Source: CAVXNB01 sp963763085 (GTDB lineage: Bacteria > Actinomycetota > Acidimicrobiia > Acidimicrobiales > Bog-793). From it: 64,000 bases of DNA. The notes under the pieces were generated by a model that saw only the letters and a program-made list of their open reading frames with translations, did no database searches and had not been told where the DNA came from. The position numbers and the translations under genes were made by a program. Shown in pieces: positions 63,704 through 64,000 of the stretch. How positions within the stretch are numbered: position 1 is the first letter of the stretch; every line of letters begins with the position of its first letter. Where the stretch lies: the NCBI GenBank assembly GCA_963763085.1, contig CAVXNB010000001.1, forward strand, positions 1,251,969 to 1,315,968, in the 5' to 3' direction.

Positions 63704-64000
63704 CACGAGTTGAGAACCGTTTTGTAATGAAGGCGAAGCAACCGTACGGCGGCACAACACGGAGTAGTTAGGAGCGTCCCTCGGCATCCCCTTGTCCGAG
63801 GGGCGCTTCCGCGGCCGCCGAACGGGAGACCTGCCCAAACATAGTGACCGCCTGCAATCATTAACGGAGGCAAGTTGAAAGACTTTTTCGACTACCCCAG
63901 GCCCTCCTCCGCCCTCCCCGCGACCGCCCGACCTCCCCGACCGGGGCGGGCGGCGGCAGCCCGGCCGGCCCGAGGCCGGCCGCCTAAGGCAGCGCCTCCT
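63704..64000. other. Right-edge intergenic region
   Basis: About 300 bp with no supported gene. A CCCTCGG/CCGAGGG inverted repeat at 63778-63802, 75 bp past the SRPBCC stop, is a weak terminator candidate without a T-run. The last 100 bp are very C/G-rich and contain GGCCGG/CCGGCC stems. Confidence 0.4.

Overview
The window is high-GC DNA from a Gram-positive-type bacterium, most likely an uncultured actinobacterium of the Acidimicrobiia or Thermoleophilia type. The evidence is the frequent GTG starts, a LAL-type LuxR regulator, two class III cyclase-ATPase regulators with zinc ribbons, a DHA2 transporter, Mo hydroxylases and a GFTLIELL-type pilin family. The class is inference, because no rRNA or other marker gene lies here. 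No tRNA, rRNA, CRISPR array or intact mobile element was seen.

Layout. At 0-0.8 kb a kinase-fold phosphotransferase enters from the left edge. At 0.9-8.2 kb is a divergent membrane-lipid locus. Leftward run PAP2 phosphatase, diacylglycerol kinase, YihY membrane protein, cardiolipin-synthase-like PLD and an ankyrin protein, the first four joined by 4-nt stop/start overlaps. Rightward run a second PAP2 and a second PLD, followed by a three-GAF SpoIIE phosphatase. At 10.7-15.5 kb are moaA and a molybdenum hydroxylase operon (large subunit, two RidA proteins, 2Fe-2S subunit) without a visible FAD subunit.

The most unusual region is 15.5-37.3 kb. It holds two large secreted collagen-like proteins, three bifunctional GT2 glycosyltransferase-methyltransferases, three polytopic GT-C/YfhO-like membrane proteins (one with TPRs at its C-terminus) and two TPR lipoproteins. 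I read it as a locus that makes, glycosylates and exports collagen-like surface fibres; that is inference. Two of the GT-methyltransferase genes share a 569-bp 3' half with only two mismatches, while their 5' halves have diverged.

At 37.3-51.3 kb is a low-density region. It has two type IV pilin-like genes with matching terminator hairpins, an FG-GAP protein, an S53 (sedolisin) peptidase, a decayed S53 relative, three copies of a conserved leader element, an IS1-family fragment, small unknown genes and a 963-residue LuxR regulator. At 51.4-58.5 kb are tandem paralogous zinc-ribbon/adenylate-cyclase/ATPase/TPR proteins. At 58.5-61.4 kb a DHA2 transporter, a sulfite-oxidase-fold molybdoenzyme and an FAD reductase form a leftward operon. 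At 61.5-63.7 kb are a decayed DrrAB-type ABC transporter and an ArsR-SRPBCC pair with a promoter and tandem palindromic operators.

Caution: many otherwise intact genes carry single-base frameshifts, and the collagen repeats carry many more. Most singletons are fixed by restoring or removing one base, often in a short homopolymer, which suggests consensus errors. I give the joined coordinates and mark each break.
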